From positions 1 through 27,425 of the forward strand of contig JAZOWA010000035.1 in assembly GCA_045659025.1 (NCBI GenBank): DNA of 27,425 nt. Direction: 5' to 3'. The notes under the pieces were generated by a model. The model did no database searches and was not told the DNA's origin. It saw nothing but the letters and a program-made list of their open reading frames with translations. This stretch comes from SIG455 sp045659025 (GTDB lineage Bacteria > Bacillota > Clostridia > UMGS1810). Of the stretch, positions 15,011 to 23,104 are shown piece after piece (position 1 is the first letter of the stretch; each line of letters starts with the position of its first letter). The translations under genes were made by a program, and so were the position numbers.

Positions 15011-15889
15011 TCACTTACCTAAAATATCTGACAGATTGGACTGTATTTTCTCTGCCACATCGGGTTTATTCATAGAATATACGTGGACATTGGTTATGCC
15101 GTTAGCAAAGAGGTCTATAATCTGGTCGGTAGCATAGGCAATACCTGCCTGCTTCATAGCAGCGGGATTATCACCGAACTTGTCCACAAGGCTTTTGAAT
15201 CTCTGGGGCATAAATGACCCTGAAAGTTTGACTGACCTCTCCACCTGCTTGGAGTTGGTGATAGGCATAATACCAGGGATAACGGGCACAGTGATGCCTG
15301 CCTCACGGATTTTATACAAGAAATTATAAAGAAGGTTGTTATCAAAAAACATCTGGGTGGTGATAAAATCACAACCCGCATCCACCTTCTCTTTAAGATG
15401 GGCTATATCCTCTGCCTGATTGGCGCTCTCGGGATGCACCTCGGGATAGCATGCACAACCAAGGCACAATTCGGGGTCTGTGTCTTTCAATTCACGGATA
15501 AGGTCTATGGCGTATTTATAATCCCATCCGCTTCTGTCGGAGGCGGCCAAACCTTCGGGAATATCACCACGAAGCGCCATAACGTTCTCTATACCTGCCG
15601 CTTTAATCTCGGCAATCCTTTCCCGCACCGTCTCTCTGCTTGAGGATACACAAGTAAGATGAGCAAGGGAGGGCACACCAAACTTCTCCTTGATATTGCG
15701 GGCAATATCCAAGGTGTATTTGCTGGTGCCACCGCCTGCACCGTATGTAACGCTCATAAATGAAGGCCTGAGTTCTGCTATCTCCTCCACCGCTTTCGCA
15801 ACACTGTCAAAATTAGAATCCTGCTTGGGCGGAAACACCTCAAAGGATATGGAGCAGGTGTCTTTGGTAATCAAATCAACAATCTTCAT
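15011..15889 (-). CDS. metF: Methylenetetrahydrofolate reductase
   Basis: MetF reduces 5,10-methylene-THF to 5-methyl-THF with FAD, feeding the MetH reaction encoded downstream. The 292-aa protein has the usual TIM-barrel landmarks. SFEVFPPK at 19-26 contains the catalytic Glu. VTYGAGGG lies near 48-55, NVMALRGD near 102-109, and the substrate-loop segment DFITTQMFFDN near 175-185. The ATG at 15889 follows AAGAGGTGG. It is the first gene of the metF - activation domain - metH run. No SAM riboswitch or clear promoter fits in the 58-bp gap upstream. Confidence 0.95.
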   Translation of the reverse strand: MKIVDLITKDTCSISFEVFPPKQDSNFDSVAKAVEEIAELRPSFMSVTYGAGGGTSKYTLDIARNIKEKFGVPSLAHLTCVSSSRETVRERIAEIKAAGIENVMALRGDIPEGLAASDRSGWDYKYAIDLIRELKDTDPELCLGCACYPEVHPESANQAEDIAHLKEKVDAGCDFITTQMFFDNNLLYNFLYKIREAGITVPVIPGIMPITNSKQVERSVKLSGSFMPQRFKSLVDKFGDNPAAMKQAGIAYATDQIIDLFANGITNVHVYSMNKPDVAEKIQSNLSDILGK

Positions 15890-15906
15890 AATCCACCTCT
15901 TATAAA

Positions 15907-15932
15907 AGGCGTTCCCTATAAAAGAAACGCCT
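15907..15932 (-). terminator. Weak hairpin between LOG gene and metF
   Basis: A 7-bp stem, AGGCGTT/AACGCCT with a 12-nt loop, is followed by TTTATAAG on the minus strand. It could be a leaky terminator for the LOG gene that lets some transcription enter metF. A TATAAG sequence in its tail could also serve as a -10 element, but no good -35 exists. Confidence 0.5.
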
Positions 15933-15947
15933 CAAATCACTAAAATA

Positions 15948-16529
15948 TCAACCGTCTTTAAGCTCTTTGATATCGCCGATTTCTCTGGGGGGAGTCTCTA
16001 CGTATTCAATGATCTTGTCTGTATCCTCGCTGAACAGGTAAAGCTCTCTGCAGTTTTCACGGAGAAAGTTCTTCTCAATGGCGGCATCGAGCATTGCATA
16101 CATCTCATCATAATAACCCATAAGGTTATATACTGCTATGGGTTTATTATGACGGCAAAGCTGTTTGGATGTGAGAATCTCAAAGAATTCTTCAAAAGTG
16201 CCGATACCACCGGGCACTATGATAAATGCATCTGCATTGTCCTCCATAATCTGCTTACGCTCACGCATGGTGTCGGGAGTAATCAATTCATTACAGAAAT
16301 CGCATATAAGCTCAACCGACTCCTCTATGAAAAACTTGGGGATTACACCAAGGATATCTCCGCCACCGTCACGGAATCCACGAGCGGCCGCACCCATAAG
16401 ACCGTTACCGCCTCCGCCGAAGGTGAGAGAATGTCCTCTCTCTGCCAATGCTTTACCCAGCTCTTCTACTCTGGTTATATAATAGGGGTCAATAGTAGGC
16501 GATGCCGCACCAAATACACATATTCTCAT
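15948..16529 (-). CDS. LOG-family (TIGR00730) Rossmann-fold protein
   Basis: The 193-aa protein has the LOG signatures GGGGNGLMG at about 38-46, RERKQIM at about 90, and PGGIGTFEE at about 108-116. LOG enzymes hydrolyse nucleoside 5'-monophosphates to release the base; the plant and actinobacterial versions activate cytokinins. Older annotation as lysine decarboxylase is not supported by function. In this bacterium it probably acts in purine nucleotide turnover. I use the ATG at 16529 (MRICVFGAAS) because AAGGAG lies upstream. A longer in-frame extension reaching 16634 runs over the promoter. It has its own promoter, and metF follows. Confidence 0.88.
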   Translation of the reverse strand: MRICVFGAASPTIDPYYITRVEELGKALAERGHSLTFGGGGNGLMGAAARGFRDGGGDILGVIPKFFIEESVELICDFCNELITPDTMRERKQIMEDNADAFIIVPGGIGTFEEFFEILTSKQLCRHNKPIAVYNLMGYYDEMYAMLDAAIEKNFLRENCRELYLFSEDTDKIIEYVETPPREIGDIKELKDG

Positions 16530-16571
16530 ATATATCGCTCCTTGAAATAATATACTATTATATATAGTTTT

Positions 16572-16600
16572 ATAATATAATAATATGCGCTTTTTGTCAA
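16572..16600 (-). promoter_or_regulatory. Sigma-A promoter of the LOG gene
   Basis: Perfect TTGACA (16595-16600), 17-bp spacer, TATTAT (16572-16577), about 43 nt upstream of the ATG. Confidence 0.75.
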
Positions 16601-16736
16601 GACTCGCCCCATACCGCCAACTTTTTCTCCCCACAGGAAATCACAATCCGACCCTCACCTGACAACGCATTACAACATCCTCACCACAAAATCCGAAATT
16701 CGCCGAAAAAATGATTAAATTTTGCCCTGTTATGTA

Positions 16737-16765
16737 TTGACATAAAAATGCAAATATGCTAAAAT
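16737..16765 (+). promoter_or_regulatory. Sigma-A promoter of the small membrane protein gene
   Basis: Perfect TTGACA (16737-16742), 17-bp spacer, TAAAAT (16760-16765), about 57 nt upstream of the ATG at 16823. Confidence 0.75.
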
Positions 16766-16822
16766 AACCTTAATTGTGTTATGTATGAACATACAGTATA
16801 ATTTCTCAGGAGGAAATAAAAA

Positions 16823-17284
16823 ATGATCAACCAGCTCGAAGGAAAGAAAAAAATATTCGCTTATGCAGCAGTTGCATGTTGTGCACTTGCTTTTATTTTA
16901 CAGTTTGTACCCTTCTGGTTCTTTAACGGTAAGACAGCTACAATCAACGGTTACATCTGGTTGCCCTTCACCGAGAAGAGCAAAGAACTCGGCAGATGGA
17001 TCGCCTCTCAGGGCGGTAAACCCTTCAAAATTGATGATATCCTGCTCTTCCCCATCATCCAGATGATTACTTCCGGTGTGAGCGTTGTTAACCTCATCAT
17101 CAACGGTGCAGAATCAAGAAAGCCTTATATCTTCCCCTTGATTTGCGCTCTCGCAGGTATCCTTGTATACAACAAACCCGTTGCTTACTTCTTGAGCCCC
17201 CTCGTTTGGGTACATATCGTAATCACAGTTGCGCTTATCGTATCTGTTGTTGGTATGATCATCTACAACAAGCCCAAGAAATAA
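16823..17284 (+). CDS. Unrecognised four-span membrane protein
   Basis: I do not recognise the family. The 153-aa protein has four hydrophobic segments at about 10-33, 70-92, 100-117 and 124-147. A Trp/Phe-rich outside loop near 30-50 lies between the first and second. Both ends carry lysines (EGKKK near the start, NKPKK at the end), consistent with both termini inside. The ATG follows AGGAGG at good spacing. It has a strong promoter of its own and a terminator-like hairpin behind it, so it appears monocistronic. Its codons look well adapted, suggesting it is well expressed. Confidence 0.8.
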   Translation: MINQLEGKKKIFAYAAVACCALAFILQFVPFWFFNGKTATINGYIWLPFTEKSKELGRWIASQGGKPFKIDDILLFPIIQMITSGVSVVNLIINGAESRKPYIFPLICALAGILVYNKPVAYFLSPLVWVHIVITVALIVSVVGMIIYNKPKK

Positions 17285-17311
17285 TTCTTATTAATTTAAG
17301 TCACACTTACG

Positions 17312-17340
17312 GAGCCGGTATTAACCGGCTCTTGATTTAT
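17312..17340 (+). terminator. Terminator-like hairpin after the small membrane protein gene
   Basis: An 8-bp perfect stem, GAGCCGGT/ACCGGCTC with an ATTA loop (17312-17331), is followed by TTGATTTAT. The U-tract is imperfect, so read-through into the next gene is likely. No separate promoter for that gene is evident. Confidence 0.65.
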
Positions 17341-17368
17341 ACCCATTCCTTTTTCAAGGTGATTGACA

Positions 17369-17929
17369 ATGAAACTGTTTAAGAAAAATCAGATACTTAC
17401 TCTGCCTAATCTCCTTAGTCTTTTCAGACTGTTTCTTATACCTGTTATAATCTGGCTCTATTTCATCTACAACGACCACTATCTCGCAGCAGCAGTTATA
17501 TTGGTATCGGGGACAACCGATATTGCAGACGGAATAATCGCAAGAAAATTCAACATGGTATCGGACTTCGGAAAGATTTTGGATCCTATAGCAGACAAGC
17601 TCACACAGATAGCGCTTATTGTGTGTCTGTCATATAAATATCCATTGATGTTGGCGCTTACGGTGCTGTTTGTAATCAAAGAATGCACAATGGCGGCATT
17701 GGGTGCAATCAACATTAAAAAGCAACAGGCGGTCAACAGTGCAAAATGGCACGGCAAACTCAATACCATCATATTATATAGCACAATCCTGCTTATGATA
17801 GTATTCCCCGAGCTTCCCGTTACATTTGTAAATACAATGATTGGTGTTTGCCTGGCGTCTATGTCTGCATCGCTCCTGCTCTACACAAGATTTTACATAG
17901 TCTCCTGGAAAAAGGGCGAGGGCAAATAA
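17369..17929 (+). CDS. CDP-alcohol phosphatidyltransferase (PgsA-like)
   Basis: The 186-aa membrane protein has about five or six spans and the complete CDP-OH-P signature at 51-76: D51, D54-G55, A58-R59, G68, D72 and D76. These residues bind metal and transfer a phosphatidyl group from CDP-diacylglycerol to an alcohol. Length and N-terminal LTLPNLLSLFRLFLIP resemble phosphatidylglycerophosphate synthase PgsA. Cardiolipin- or inositol-type relatives cannot be excluded, and genomes of this kind often carry several copies. The ATG at 17369 has AAGGTG 7 nt upstream; a TTG two codons earlier is unlikely. A strong terminator follows. Confidence 0.85.
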   Translation: MKLFKKNQILTLPNLLSLFRLFLIPVIIWLYFIYNDHYLAAAVILVSGTTDIADGIIARKFNMVSDFGKILDPIADKLTQIALIVCLSYKYPLMLALTVLFVIKECTMAALGAINIKKQQAVNSAKWHGKLNTIILYSTILLMIVFPELPVTFVNTMIGVCLASMSASLLLYTRFYIVSWKKGEGK

Positions 17930-17949
17930 TTGGAGCACATACAAAAACA

Positions 17950-17979
17950 ACCCCGTGTGGTAATCCACACGGGGTTTTA
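17950..17979. terminator. Bidirectional intrinsic terminator
   Basis: A 12-bp perfect stem (17950-17961 / 17966-17977) with a TAAT loop and TTTT tail lies between the convergent phosphatidyltransferase and GH28 genes. The minus strand has a TTGTTTTTG tail. Confidence 0.9.
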
Positions 17980-17989
17980 TTATGCTATG

Positions 17990-19486
17990 TTATCTGCAGA
18001 AGATGTTTTCAAATGAAACACCATCACAACACTGGAGATAGATGCATTGACGTTTGCTTTCTACTCCGTTATCAATGCTGATGTTTTTGAATCTGATGTT
18101 CTTAAGATAGTGACCAGGAATATCAAATCCGGAAAGCTCTATGGCTTCGCAATACTCGGAAACACCGTCGCGGCTAAGCATATGAGCGGTAATCTGTACG
18201 TTCTCAAATGAGCAATCCTCAAAGATAGGCGCAGTAGGTGCACCCTCACCGTCATCATTATACCCTACAGAGTGCATAAGCAATCTGCACACTTTACAAT
18301 GCCTTACACTGACATTGCGGACATATCCGCCTCTTTTCTTGGTGCCTTTAATCTCTACGCCATAGGTGGAAGTCCCCATATCGCAGTTCCAGATACGGAC
18401 ATCATTTACGCCACCAGACATCTCGCTGCCGATTGTGATACCGTGTCCGAAATGGCTCACACAGTCAAACACACGGATATGCTCACAAGGAATATTGATT
18501 ACATTGCCCTCAGGGTTTTTACCGGATTTGATTGCCACCGCATCATCACCTGTGAAAAACTCACTGCCGAACAAGGTACAGTTGGTGGAAGAATCGGGAT
18601 CCCAACCGTCACCATTCCATACCTTCTGTGAACGGAAGGTACAACCGTATGTAACGATATTATCAGAATATATCATATGCACGTTCCAGCAAGCGCCGTT
18701 GGCAATAGTGATATCGGATATCTCCACATTCTGCGCACAACTCATATTGATAAGTCTGGGCCTTGGTCTGCCTGCGATAGTCACGGGCAATTCGAATTCC
18801 TTAATCTTATCACCGAGGCTCTCGATATAGTCCTTCATAAGAACCAATTCCACGTCTACTACATTCTGGGCAAGTTCCACACCGCCACCGCAGACGGTAC
18901 CCTTACCGCTGATTTTTACGTTCTTGCAGTTATATCCGTTGCCACGGTCAAGCTCGCCTATATTGATGAGCGCTGCATAGCACATCATCTCATAGCCTTC
19001 AAAACGGCTCTTGATCTTCGGCTCATAGTCGGGTACGTTAGCAGTACCGTGAAGGATAGCACCCTCATCAAGATAAAGCTCCATATCAGAATGAAGGAAG
19101 AGGGAGCCCGTCATAAAATCACCGGATGGGATATACACTCTCTCGCCCTTACCGCAATCGTTGATTGCCGCCTGAATAGCTGTGGTATTGAGGGTCTTAC
19201 CATCACCCACCGCATTATAGGGAGGCTTGGTTACATCAATGAACTTTCTTACCGTCTCGGTGGTGAATTTGCCTTCTCCCACCTTACAAGCAGTTTCGCC
19301 TGTCATCTCTACCGCAAAGGAATACTCTGTCTCAGGAGTGAGATCTTCTGCTCTGAAATGGCATTTTGCCGTCTTGCCCATCTCTGTACCGTTCATGGTA
19401 ATGGTATAGGTGTTACCCTCTGTGAAATTATCGGGCAAATCCCAATAAATAACTATTGAATCTGAATGACATACACTTCTAAGCAT
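17990..19486 (-). CDS. Glycoside hydrolase family 28 (polygalacturonase-type)
   Basis: The 498-aa protein begins with about 80 residues resembling a fibronectin type III-like domain (LTPETEYSFAVE near 49-60). A right-handed beta-helix with GH28 motifs follows. NGDGWD at 291-296 supplies the first catalytic Asp, GDD at 313-315 supplies two more, GHG is at 347-349, and a VEIKG segment stands in for the RIK motif. GH28 enzymes cleave galacturonan or rhamnogalacturonan by inversion. No signal peptide is visible, so it probably acts inside the cell on imported oligosaccharides. The ATG at 19486 follows AAGGAG. It is 11 bp behind the YerB-like lipoprotein gene and ends at a terminator. Confidence 0.88.
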   Translation of the reverse strand: MLRSVCHSDSIVIYWDLPDNFTEGNTYTITMNGTEMGKTAKCHFRAEDLTPETEYSFAVEMTGETACKVGEGKFTTETVRKFIDVTKPPYNAVGDGKTLNTTAIQAAINDCGKGERVYIPSGDFMTGSLFLHSDMELYLDEGAILHGTANVPDYEPKIKSRFEGYEMMCYAALINIGELDRGNGYNCKNVKISGKGTVCGGGVELAQNVVDVELVLMKDYIESLGDKIKEFELPVTIAGRPRPRLINMSCAQNVEISDITIANGACWNVHMIYSDNIVTYGCTFRSQKVWNGDGWDPDSSTNCTLFGSEFFTGDDAVAIKSGKNPEGNVINIPCEHIRVFDCVSHFGHGITIGSEMSGGVNDVRIWNCDMGTSTYGVEIKGTKKRGGYVRNVSVRHCKVCRLLMHSVGYNDDGEGAPTAPIFEDCSFENVQITAHMLSRDGVSEYCEAIELSGFDIPGHYLKNIRFKNISIDNGVESKRQCIYLQCCDGVSFENIFCR

Positions 19487-19497
19487 TTGATTTCTCC

Positions 19498-20556
19498 TTA
19501 TTGATTATTATCTGAAACGGGGTTGGTCATTGTAATGGGAGCAGAAGGACTGATTATATTTATAATAGTCTTACCGGGGTTAACATAGAGGGGTGTGCCG
19601 TCGGCTTTACTATATGTGGTATTACCACGACGGGTATCCTTGGACCAGGTAATCTCCTCCCACTCGCCATTGGTAATATAATATCCTTTGCCTCGGCCTG
19701 TGGTGATTATATTACGTCTGTCGGTACCATCTCCTAAAGAGGTATCATCGTTGAGAACAACAATGATGTTCTTATACTCTACCTTGGCACCGTCCTTCAT
19801 AATATGGGGTTTGCCGTTGATGAGCTTCTCGTAAAGCTTAGTCTCGGCATTGTATGTATAACCCGTATCATAGAAGGTGGAATACTCAAGAGTGATATTA
19901 TCTGCCACGTTACCCGAGCCGATATCAAAGTATGAATCACCATACTTCACACTGCCAGTCTGGTTAGTGGTGAATTCAAAACCCTTCTTCTCCGCCTTGT
20001 CCTTTATATTGGCTATACTTGTATAGGCACTGTGCCAGTCACCTTTATATTTCTCTTCTCTCCAGAAGATGCTCTCATCCGAGCCCAACACACCATTGAT
20101 CTTATCAATACTGTACTCGGAAATATCCTGCATCGCTCTGGGACTCCAGCCAAAGTGGGTGTAGATAGCATCGTTCTCCATTACGTAGTCAAGGAAATAA
20201 TGCCTTGAAGAACGAACAGGACCAATCTTGGCCGTATCTGTGCCACGATACAACGCCATAAAGCGTGTGGCTCCGCCCTCTACCACCAACTCATACACAA
20301 GATACGCCTCGTTGAGTCCTGAATGAGGACGGGCATTCTTATCATCATTGTCTATCATAACGGCGATAGGACGGTCATTGGTAAGGATATGCGTATTCAT
20401 AAATGCGTCTATCTCTTCTTTAACAGGGTCAACCTCAACAACGGGGGTAGTGTCGGCATCCTCAGGTGTCTCCCCAGTGTTGCCACCGCATCCCGAAAGC
20501 ATCATCACGACCGCAAGAAGCATTGCAAATATTCTCAAAAACTTTTTCATACCCAT
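19498..20556 (-). CDS. YerB-like lipoprotein (DUF3048)
   Basis: The 352-aa protein starts with a lipoprotein signal. Basic MKKFLR is followed by a hydrophobic stretch and lipobox LSGC with C23, so it is anchored outside on the membrane. After an acidic linker, the DUF3048 region shows NDRPIAVMIDNDDKNARPHSG near 59-79, VEGGATRFMALY near 92-103, and IGPVRSSRHYFLDY near 111-124. The biochemical role of this family is unknown. The ATG at 20556 is used here; the ATG two codons on (20550) has equal merit by ribosome-site spacing. It lies between M20 amidohydrolase and GH28 in one minus-strand run. Confidence 0.88.
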   Translation of the reverse strand: MGMKKFLRIFAMLLAVVMMLSGCGGNTGETPEDADTTPVVEVDPVKEEIDAFMNTHILTNDRPIAVMIDNDDKNARPHSGLNEAYLVYELVVEGGATRFMALYRGTDTAKIGPVRSSRHYFLDYVMENDAIYTHFGWSPRAMQDISEYSIDKINGVLGSDESIFWREEKYKGDWHSAYTSIANIKDKAEKKGFEFTTNQTGSVKYGDSYFDIGSGNVADNITLEYSTFYDTGYTYNAETKLYEKLINGKPHIMKDGAKVEYKNIIVVLNDDTSLGDGTDRRNIITTGRGKGYYITNGEWEEITWSKDTRRGNTTYSKADGTPLYVNPGKTIINIISPSAPITMTNPVSDNNQ

Positions 20557-20571
20557 CTACCTTTCCATGAT

Positions 20572-21906
20572 TTATTTTATATTGACAGTTACTGTATCAT
20601 TATCTGAATACTCGATTCGTCTGCCTGAATAGTTAAGACTATCCACAAACCCTAAGAACTCTTCCTTTGATGCAAAGGCAGGGGTAAATTCAGAGATGAT
20701 TCTCTTGGCTTCCTTCGCCTCGTCGCAAAGAAGGATATAGAGCATACCAAGTTGTAACTTGGCACTATCCACACAAGCAGCAATAGGGTCTTTTATCTCA
20801 TAGTTGCTGCCGTGGGAGGTGCCGTCTGCACCGCCTGCATAGGGATGCACCACCGGCATAATGCAACTCAAATCACCCATATCTGTACTGCCTGAACCCA
20901 TAGCCTCTACCATAGAGAACTTACGTTCGGGAAGGAAGGTCTCCATTGATTTGCGGAACAGCTGACGCATGTTCTCATCATTTACGAGGGGTGAATATCC
21001 GGGGATATCACAAATATCGATGTTGGTGCCAATAGAAAGGGCAGCACCGCAGAGAGCCTGATTAACCTTGTGGTTAGCATTGCATATTGCCTTGAAGGTG
21101 GCACCACGGACATAACTTTCAAGCACCGTCTTACCGGGGATTGCATTAACCATAGCACCGCCATTGGTGATGATGGGATGCACCCTTATAATATCGCTTT
21201 CCATAAAGGTCTCACGGATAGCATTGATTGCATTGAGACCGCAATTTGCAGCATAGAGAGCGTTTCTGCCTGCCCAGGGTGAACCACCTGCATGGGAGGA
21301 TACGCCTTCGTATGTAATAGTCTTGGCAAGGCATCCTACAGAGCCCTTACGCACCATATAGATACCTGCCGTATGCACCATAAACGCCATATCAACGCCA
21401 TCAAAGAAGCCTCTTGACAAGAACTCGCTCTTACCGCCGTAGTACTTGATAACGCCCTTGGCTTTCAACTCTGACCTGTATTCAATCTCAAGGAGTTCCT
21501 CCGCAGGAACAGCACAAAGACGGACTCTGCCACAAAGTTTATCGGCAACACCAGGCTCTTTAAGAGCCGCTGCTACACCGATAAGTGCCGCACACTGGGC
21601 ATTGTGTCCGCAGGAGTGAACCGCACCTGTCTCGGGATTGGCATCCGCGTGCTCGGGGCAGATAATAGAATCAAGTTCTGCAAGAATCAGCACCTCAGGA
21701 CCGCTTCTGCCGGTATCAAAAATTGTGTAAAAACCGGGGATATCCCCCGCGCGAACCAGGTCATAACCTAATTCTTCAAAAGCGTTCTCCATATATTTTG
21801 AGGTTTCAAACTCTTTATAACCCGTCTCGGGGTGATTCCAGATAAATCTCTCGGCATCGAGGATTCTCTGTGTGTGTTTCTCCACCGCCTGATTAAATAT
21901 CTCCAT
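20572..21906 (-). CDS. M20-family amidohydrolase (AbgB/IAA-hydrolase type)
   Basis: The 444-aa protein has the M20D pattern. RFIWNHPETGYKEFETSKY lies near 20-38, AELDSI near 77-82, and the metal-site stretch HSCGHNAQ near 97-104. PAEE follows near 136-139, and the C-terminal GSTDMGDLS is near 355-363. The family hydrolyses amide bonds of N-acyl amino acids, aminobenzoyl-glutamate or short peptides; the substrate here is unknown. I chose the ATG at 21906 (MEIFNQAV) because GGAGAA lies upstream; an in-frame start 15 codons earlier lacks a ribosome site. It is the first gene of the run, with its own promoter. Confidence 0.87.
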   Translation of the reverse strand: MEIFNQAVEKHTQRILDAERFIWNHPETGYKEFETSKYMENAFEELGYDLVRAGDIPGFYTIFDTGRSGPEVLILAELDSIICPEHADANPETGAVHSCGHNAQCAALIGVAAALKEPGVADKLCGRVRLCAVPAEELLEIEYRSELKAKGVIKYYGGKSEFLSRGFFDGVDMAFMVHTAGIYMVRKGSVGCLAKTITYEGVSSHAGGSPWAGRNALYAANCGLNAINAIRETFMESDIIRVHPIITNGGAMVNAIPGKTVLESYVRGATFKAICNANHKVNQALCGAALSIGTNIDICDIPGYSPLVNDENMRQLFRKSMETFLPERKFSMVEAMGSGSTDMGDLSCIMPVVHPYAGGADGTSHGSNYEIKDPIAACVDSAKLQLGMLYILLCDEAKEAKRIISEFTPAFASKEEFLGFVDSLNYSGRRIEYSDNDTVTVNIK

Positions 21907-21969
21907 AGCATATTCTCCTTTATTGTTATACCAAAGATATTGGAAATGCAATTATTATGCACCGATTCT

Positions 21970-21998
21970 ATCTTATCACATTTACAAAACAGTATCAA
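21970..21998 (-). promoter_or_regulatory. Sigma-A promoter of the M20-YerB-GH28 run
   Basis: TTGATA (21993-21998), 17-bp spacer, TAAGAT (21970-21975), about 63 nt upstream of the ATG at 21906. Confidence 0.65.
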
Positions 21999-22035
21999 TG
22001 AATTTGCTTAATCTGTTATATAATTGTAGCATTAC

Positions 22036-22064
22036 AAAAAAGACGGTCATTGCCCGTCTTTTTT
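22036..22064 (-). terminator. Intrinsic terminator after the acyltransferase gene
   Basis: An 11-bp stem, AAAAAAGACGG/CCGTCTTTTTT with a 7-nt loop. The symmetric A/T arms give a U-tract on either strand. On the minus strand it ends the acyltransferase transcript. Confidence 0.88.
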
Positions 22065-22072
22065 ACATAATA

Positions 22073-23074
22073 CTATTTAATTGATTTTTTAAGAAACTTG
22101 CCGACAGGAATTTCTACATATCGGTTAATGAAAAAAGCAAGGGCCATACTGATTGAGATAGGAATCAGCACAAAAACCTCGTTGACAAGACCTGCTCGTT
22201 CCATATGATATATAATGGCAAACCCAATATACTGATGCACAAGGTACAACGGATATGAAATCTTTGATATAAATCTTATGGGCTCTAATATTTTGACAGT
22301 AGGGATTTCAAATCTTGTCATAAGTATTACCAATGCAATAAGAATGGCGAAATATACACTTTCATGCAAACTTTTACAAACAAAGCTATATACAATACAA
22401 AGCATCAGTAGTACAACACATTGAACAACATTGCCTTTGCTCTTTCTTAAGAACAGATGATATATAGCTATTCCCGCTATGAAAATATAGCCATTTCCGT
22501 TCATAAGGAAAACATTGAGTCCCTTAAAAATAATATTATCAAGTGGGAACAGATGCAATATGTACAAAGCAACAATCCAAAAATATGAAAGCTTCAGAAT
22601 GTGCTTTTTACATTTGAACAAAATGGTAAGCCCTATAAAGAAATAGAAAATAAGTTCAAGTTGCAAAGTCCAATAAACACCGTCAACCGCTCTTACCCCC
22701 AGAAATGCCTGCAGCATAGTGAAGTTTATCAATATCTCGGGCAGAGAGCGACATCTGTCAGGTAGAAAAATTGCCATAACTAAAGTCGTAACAATTATTG
22801 CTACCCAATAGGCAGGGTAAAGACGGATTGCCCTCTTATAACCATAGGTCAGGATAGTATCATTATCCTTTGTGTGCATAAGGGCAAGGTACCCGCTTAT
22901 CATAAAAAATACGATAACACCATATCTGCCAAGAGTTGGAAACGATATTGGCCAATTGCCAAGGTGACCGATAGAGTTTTCATACTGTGATGTATAGTGA
23001 AACAGCATTACTCCAAGGCAGGCCAGACCTCTCAAATAATCAAATCCCACTATATGTCGTTTGGCTGTACTCAT
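22073..23074 (-). CDS. Acyltransferase 3 family membrane protein
   Basis: The 333-aa protein has about ten membrane segments. The acyltransferase 3 opening FDYLRGLACLGVMLFHY at about 11-27 contains the likely catalytic His H26 and the R..A....V..FH pattern. Also typical are FFMISGYLAL near 56-65 and VYWTLQLELIFYF near 130-142. The family O-acetylates or O-acylates cell-surface polysaccharide, peptidoglycan or macrolide targets. The sequence is visibly more A/T-rich than its neighbours, which may reflect transfer or just membrane-protein codons. The ATG at 23074 follows AAGGAG, and a perfect palindrome overlaps that region. It lies 30 bp behind tadA. Confidence 0.88.
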   Translation of the reverse strand: MSTAKRHIVGFDYLRGLACLGVMLFHYTSQYENSIGHLGNWPISFPTLGRYGVIVFFMISGYLALMHTKDNDTILTYGYKRAIRLYPAYWVAIIVTTLVMAIFLPDRCRSLPEILINFTMLQAFLGVRAVDGVYWTLQLELIFYFFIGLTILFKCKKHILKLSYFWIVALYILHLFPLDNIIFKGLNVFLMNGNGYIFIAGIAIYHLFLRKSKGNVVQCVVLLMLCIVYSFVCKSLHESVYFAILIALVILMTRFEIPTVKILEPIRFISKISYPLYLVHQYIGFAIIYHMERAGLVNEVFVLIPISISMALAFFINRYVEIPVGKFLKKSIK

Positions 23075-23085
23075 ACTTTTCTCCT

Positions 23086-23099
23086 TAATGTATACATTA
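23086..23099. promoter_or_regulatory. 14-bp perfect palindrome beside the acyltransferase ribosome site
   Basis: TAATGTATACATTA is a perfect palindrome in the 30-bp gap between the tadA stop and the acyltransferase start, abutting AAGGAG. It has the form of a dimeric repressor operator. No regulator is encoded nearby, and no promoter is evident in the gap. Confidence 0.4.
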
Positions 23100-23104
23100 G
23101 GTTT

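Larger units (their letters stand above)
16530..16822. other. Divergent intergenic gap of 293 bp
   Basis: This gap holds the minus promoter of the LOG gene, the plus promoter of the small membrane protein gene, and about 130 bp of comparatively C-rich sequence between them (about 16605-16730). I see no ORF, RNA signature or strong repeat in that middle stretch. Confidence 0.6.

Noticed and set aside
15890..15947. SAM (S-box) riboswitch in front of metF
   Set aside because: The 58-bp gap is too short for the aptamer and lacks its conserved core.
18677..19459. 260-codon open frame opposite the GH28 gene
   Set aside because: Antisense shadow of the GH28 beta-helix coding sequence, without supporting signals.
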